This document shows positions 61,814-64,000 of a DNA stretch of 64,000 nucleotides, in pieces. The DNA is taken from positions 3,534,001-3,598,000 of the forward strand of contig NZ_CP086239.1 of NCBI RefSeq assembly GCF_026650985.1, given 5' to 3'. The position numbers were made by a program, and so were the translations under genes. This stretch comes from Clostridium estertheticum. Lineage in GTDB: Bacteria > Bacillota > Clostridia > Clostridiales > Clostridiaceae. Under the pieces are notes generated by a model. The model saw only the letters and a list, made by a program, of their open reading frames with translations, was not told where the DNA came from and made no database searches. The stretch's first letter is position 1; each line of letters starts with the position of its first letter.

Positions 61814-61824
61814 GTAAACAACCT

Positions 61825-61852
61825 GAAGTATCTTATTTATATAAGATACTTC
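61825..61852. repeat. Palindromic target duplication, right copy
   Basis: The 28 bp are identical to 60188-60215. Followed by TTTATTTG on the plus strand, the hairpin reads as a possible terminator, a typical IS1182 target. Confidence 0.88.
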
Positions 61853-61884
61853 TTTATTTGTATTTTCCCTTTCCAAACTTAACT

Positions 61885-62400
61885 TTACAGAGATTTTCCA
61901 AATGTCTTCATATCAGCAAGCATTGCGGCTGATTTGTTGTTCTTGCCATATACCATCTTAATTCCTTTGTCCTCGGCTTCAAAGTAATCAATCACATTCT
62001 TATACTGCTGTATTACAGCATTATAAACCTCCGGAGCACCTGAGCTTAAGAACAAGGCTGTCTGTGAAACTTTACGCGGTTTTCCAGTTGCGTAGAAACG
62101 TGTGATGGCAGACTGTAACTGACCGGTGATAGAGAAAAAATAAATTGGTGAAGCAAATATCAGCATATCTGCAGTTTCCAATTCTTTATAAACTTCACCC
62201 ATATCATCTTTCTGCACGCACTGACCATTCCCACGGGTATGACAGAATTCACATCCAAGACATCCGCCAATTTTCTTTTGTCCAACAGGTATGATATTCA
62301 CTTCATGCCCTTTTTCCCGTGCACCTTCTGCAAACGCATCAACCATGGCTGTTGTGTTACCGTTCAACCTTGGACTCCCGTTTAAAACTAATATTTTCAT
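61885..62400 (-). CDS. Flavodoxin-family NAD(P)H oxidoreductase
   Basis: ILVLNGSPRLNGNTTAMVDA is the FMN phosphate loop; CLGCEFCHTRGNGQCVQKDD has four cysteines; and SPIYFFSITGQLQSAITRFY is the flavin-ring loop. 171 residues, complete. It lies 155 bp beyond the acetyltransferase stop, in the same direction. No MerR-type site was found upstream, unlike several of its paralogues. GGAGGATT is the ribosome site. Confidence 0.9.
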   Translation of the reverse strand: MKILVLNGSPRLNGNTTAMVDAFAEGAREKGHEVNIIPVGQKKIGGCLGCEFCHTRGNGQCVQKDDMGEVYKELETADMLIFASPIYFFSITGQLQSAITRFYATGKPRKVSQTALFLSSGAPEVYNAVIQQYKNVIDYFEAEDKGIKMVYGKNNKSAAMLADMKTFGKSL

Positions 62401-62555
62401 ACAATCAATCCTCCAATTCTTAAAATTTAATTGTGTTTACTACTCATTATAATTTATTTCAATTTACTATATTCTTCATTTTTACCTATTAACACAATGC
62501 ATTGCCACAAATCAATCATCACCATATAATCTAAAATAAGATGAAACCAACAAGA

Positions 62556-63134
62556 TTACTCCTGACTGGTTTCGATTTCCCTTATAATTTTCGCAGGAAC
62601 ACCACCTACAATAACATTTGAAGGTACATCCTTGGTCACAACCGCACCAGCGGCAATGACAGCACCGTCACCTATGGTCACGCCGGCAACGACAGTGGCA
62701 TTTGCTCCAATCCATACATTTCTACCAATCACAATTGGCGCGGGATGCATATTGCTACGTTTTCTCGGATCAATGTCATGATTGAGCGTAGCAAGCATTA
62801 CATTGTGCCCAATGAGAACACCATCGCCAATTATAATTCCGCCCTGATCCTGAAAACGACAGCCTGAATTGATAAAGACATTCATGCCTACACAGATGTT
62901 TTTCCCACAATCCGTATAAAAAGGAGGAAACATGGCAAATGTTGTATCCACCCGTTTGCCAATCAACAAAGAAAACAATTCCCGTACCTCTTGTGGAGTA
63001 TGGTACTTACCGTTCAGGTCGGCAGTCAACTTTAATGCTTCCTGAGATACGTCTATCATTACCTGATGTAATTCCGAACCGCCCTCAACCACTTCACCTC
63101 GATTTAAGTGCGCTAATAAATCATTGATATCCAT
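62556..63134 (-). CDS. Maltose O-acetyltransferase-like (hexapeptide repeat)
   Basis: N-terminal helices ([20 protein letters not shown]) and [20 protein letters not shown] lead to left-handed beta-helix repeats ([40 protein letters not shown]). Catalytic His is in ATLNHDIDP. The family acetylates sugars or related hydroxyls with acetyl-CoA. 192 residues. It lies 11 bp after the alcohol dehydrogenase stop on the same strand, so the two are co-transcribed. A copy of its 3' end is at 60015-60110. Confidence 0.92.
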   Translation of the reverse strand: MDINDLLAHLNRGEVVEGGSELHQVMIDVSQEALKLTADLNGKYHTPQEVRELFSLLIGKRVDTTFAMFPPFYTDCGKNICVGMNVFINSGCRFQDQGGIIIGDGVLIGHNVMLATLNHDIDPRKRSNMHPAPIVIGRNVWIGANATVVAGVTIGDGAVIAAGAVVTKDVPSNVIVGGVPAKIIREIETSQE

Positions 63135-63145
63135 TTGTATCCTCC

Positions 63146-64000
63146 TTATCGATAAGAATTTCTTAGTACATCTACAACATCCTTATGTGTCATTTCACAT
63201 GGATTTGCTGTAAACAGAAAACCGTTAGTTTCGCGAGCATTGGTCGCAATTTTATCAAATTCATCCGGAGTGATACCATAATCGCTCATTTTGAGTTCCG
63301 CCATACCACAGGCCTTTTGCAAGCCCACAAGCGCAGTGATGAAATCCTCCGGCTTATTAGCTTCTTTGATTCCCATTGCCTTTGCCATCGCAATAAATCT
63401 CTCATCACAAGCATTCTTGTCAATAAAGAATTCATAGAACGCTCTTGAAATCATAATAAGTCCTGCACCGTGAGGCAACTCCTGATGATATGCACTCATT
63501 GCATGCTCAATAGAATGCTCAGCAGTAGTAACGCTCACAGTCATAACTATACCAGAAAGGGTGTTTGCAAATGCCATGTGTTCTCTTGCCTCCATATCGC
63601 TACCGTCCTTTACCGCACGTGTAAGATATTTAGCTGCATTTTCAATAGCAGTCAGTGCATACATATCACTCATAAGACTTGCATATTTCGAAATATAGCT
63701 TTCTGTAGAATGGAAAAGTGCATCAAATCCTTGATAAGCAGTAAGTTTAGATGGAACTGTCTTCATCAGTTCAGGATCGATTATAGAAATAAACGGGAAT
63801 AACCGATCATCACCACCAAAGCCAATTTTTTCATTGGTTTCATCATTTGTGATAACACCCCATTGGTCTGCTTCTGAACCGGTTCCTGCTGTTGTAGTAA
63901 TACAAATTACTGCAAGCGGAGCATTTGCAATCGCTTTGCCTTTTCCAGTTCCACCGGAAATATAATCCCAGATATCCCCATCATTTGTTGTCATTGCCGC
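63146..64000 (-). CDS. Iron-containing alcohol dehydrogenase, 5'-truncated by window edge
   Basis: The frame continues beyond the window, so the N-terminus is missing. Visible are [20 protein letters not shown] (family signature), [13 protein letters not shown] with metal His, and [21 protein letters not shown]-terminal residues [20 protein letters not shown] complete the protein. The enzyme should interconvert an aldehyde and alcohol with NAD(P)H. AGTGSE differs from the paralogue at 34479, so it is a separate subgroup. It precedes the acetyltransferase, possibly in one operon. Confidence 0.9.
   Translation of the reverse strand, partial: AAMTTNDGDIWDYISGGTGKGKAIANAPLAVICITTTAGTGSEADQWGVITNDETNEKIGFGGDDRLFPFISIIDPELMKTVPSKLTAYQGFDALFHSTESYISKYASLMSDMYALTAIENAAKYLTRAVKDGSDMEAREHMAFANTLSGIVMTVSVTTAEHSIEHAMSAYHQELPHGAGLIMISRAFYEFFIDKNACDERFIAMAKAMGIKEANKPEDFITALVGLQKACGMAELKMSDYGITPDEFDKIATNARETNGFLFTANPCEMTHKDVVDVLRNSYR

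Larger units (their letters stand above)
60216..61824 (+). mobile_element. IS1182-family insertion sequence
   Basis: One intact transposase gene is bounded by imperfect inverted ends AGACTGTTGACAAAC and AGGTTGTTTACAAAC (the latter on the minus strand at 61824). Both sides carry an identical 28-bp palindrome. IS1182 members are known for variable-length duplications and insertion into palindromes or terminators. Confidence 0.88.

Overview
The window is AT-rich, low-GC Firmicutes DNA, most likely from a Clostridium-like anaerobe. Signs of this are the strong AGGAG ribosome sites, Fe-S flavoproteins, iron-containing alcohol dehydrogenases, a Spo0A-like fragment and BceRS-like signalling genes. 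It is an accessory region. Small redox and electrophile-handling genes alternate with transposable elements and a large number of gene relics. No rRNA, tRNA or CRISPR array was seen. Both ends cut genes: a carboxylesterase on the left and an iron-containing alcohol dehydrogenase on the right.

Region 1 (1-5.5 kb): a partial type B carboxylesterase and relics of a transposase and an alpha/beta hydrolase, then a four-gene plus-strand operon (NAD(P)-binding protein, DsbA-like protein, degenerate metallo-beta-lactamase fold, NTF2-like protein). This operon lies behind two identical TTGTAAC-N7-GTTACAA operators, one of which contains the -10 box. Region 2 (5.5-14 kb): a minus-strand set (glycosyltransferase, condensation-type acyltransferase, alpha/beta hydrolase, an unlisted 55-residue protein, two short-chain dehydrogenases, a membrane protein) next to an OmpR-type two-component system. 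Two upstream regions there carry triple TTAAC repeats spaced exactly 11 bp apart. Region 3 (14-25 kb): MerR genes, an IS200/IS605 element, FMN-reductase-like proteins, HxlR and TetR regulators, and an MFS pump behind a terminator-like leader. Region 4 (25-46.6 kb): a dense stress and redox block with cupin, carboxymuconolactone decarboxylase-like, DUF362, flavodoxin-fold, old-yellow-enzyme, MalY/PatB, alcohol dehydrogenase, aldo/keto reductase and tautomerase genes, plus a soluble chemoreceptor. Region 5 (46.6-64 kb): TraX, a relic BceRS/BceAB locus with an intact kinase, three cyclophilin-like secreted proteins, DUF3737, a choloylglycine-hydrolase-type amidase, LysE, an ABC transporter with a CapK/PaaK-like ligase, an IS1182-type element, and a final flavodoxin / acetyltransferase / alcohol dehydrogenase group.

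The unifying signal is regulatory. Fourteen promoter sites share a (C)TTGAC-type -35 box, an exactly 19-bp spacer filled by an AAGTnnACTT-like dyad, and a TATnnT-like -10. This is the architecture of MerR-family activated promoters, and the dyad resembles operators of the AdhR/NmlR branch. The window also has three intact MerR genes, one MerR pseudogene and one MerR relic. I infer a dispersed, locally amplified carbonyl or thiol-reactive electrophile regulon whose sites have been copied, orphaned and in one case placed in front of new genes by duplication and deletion.
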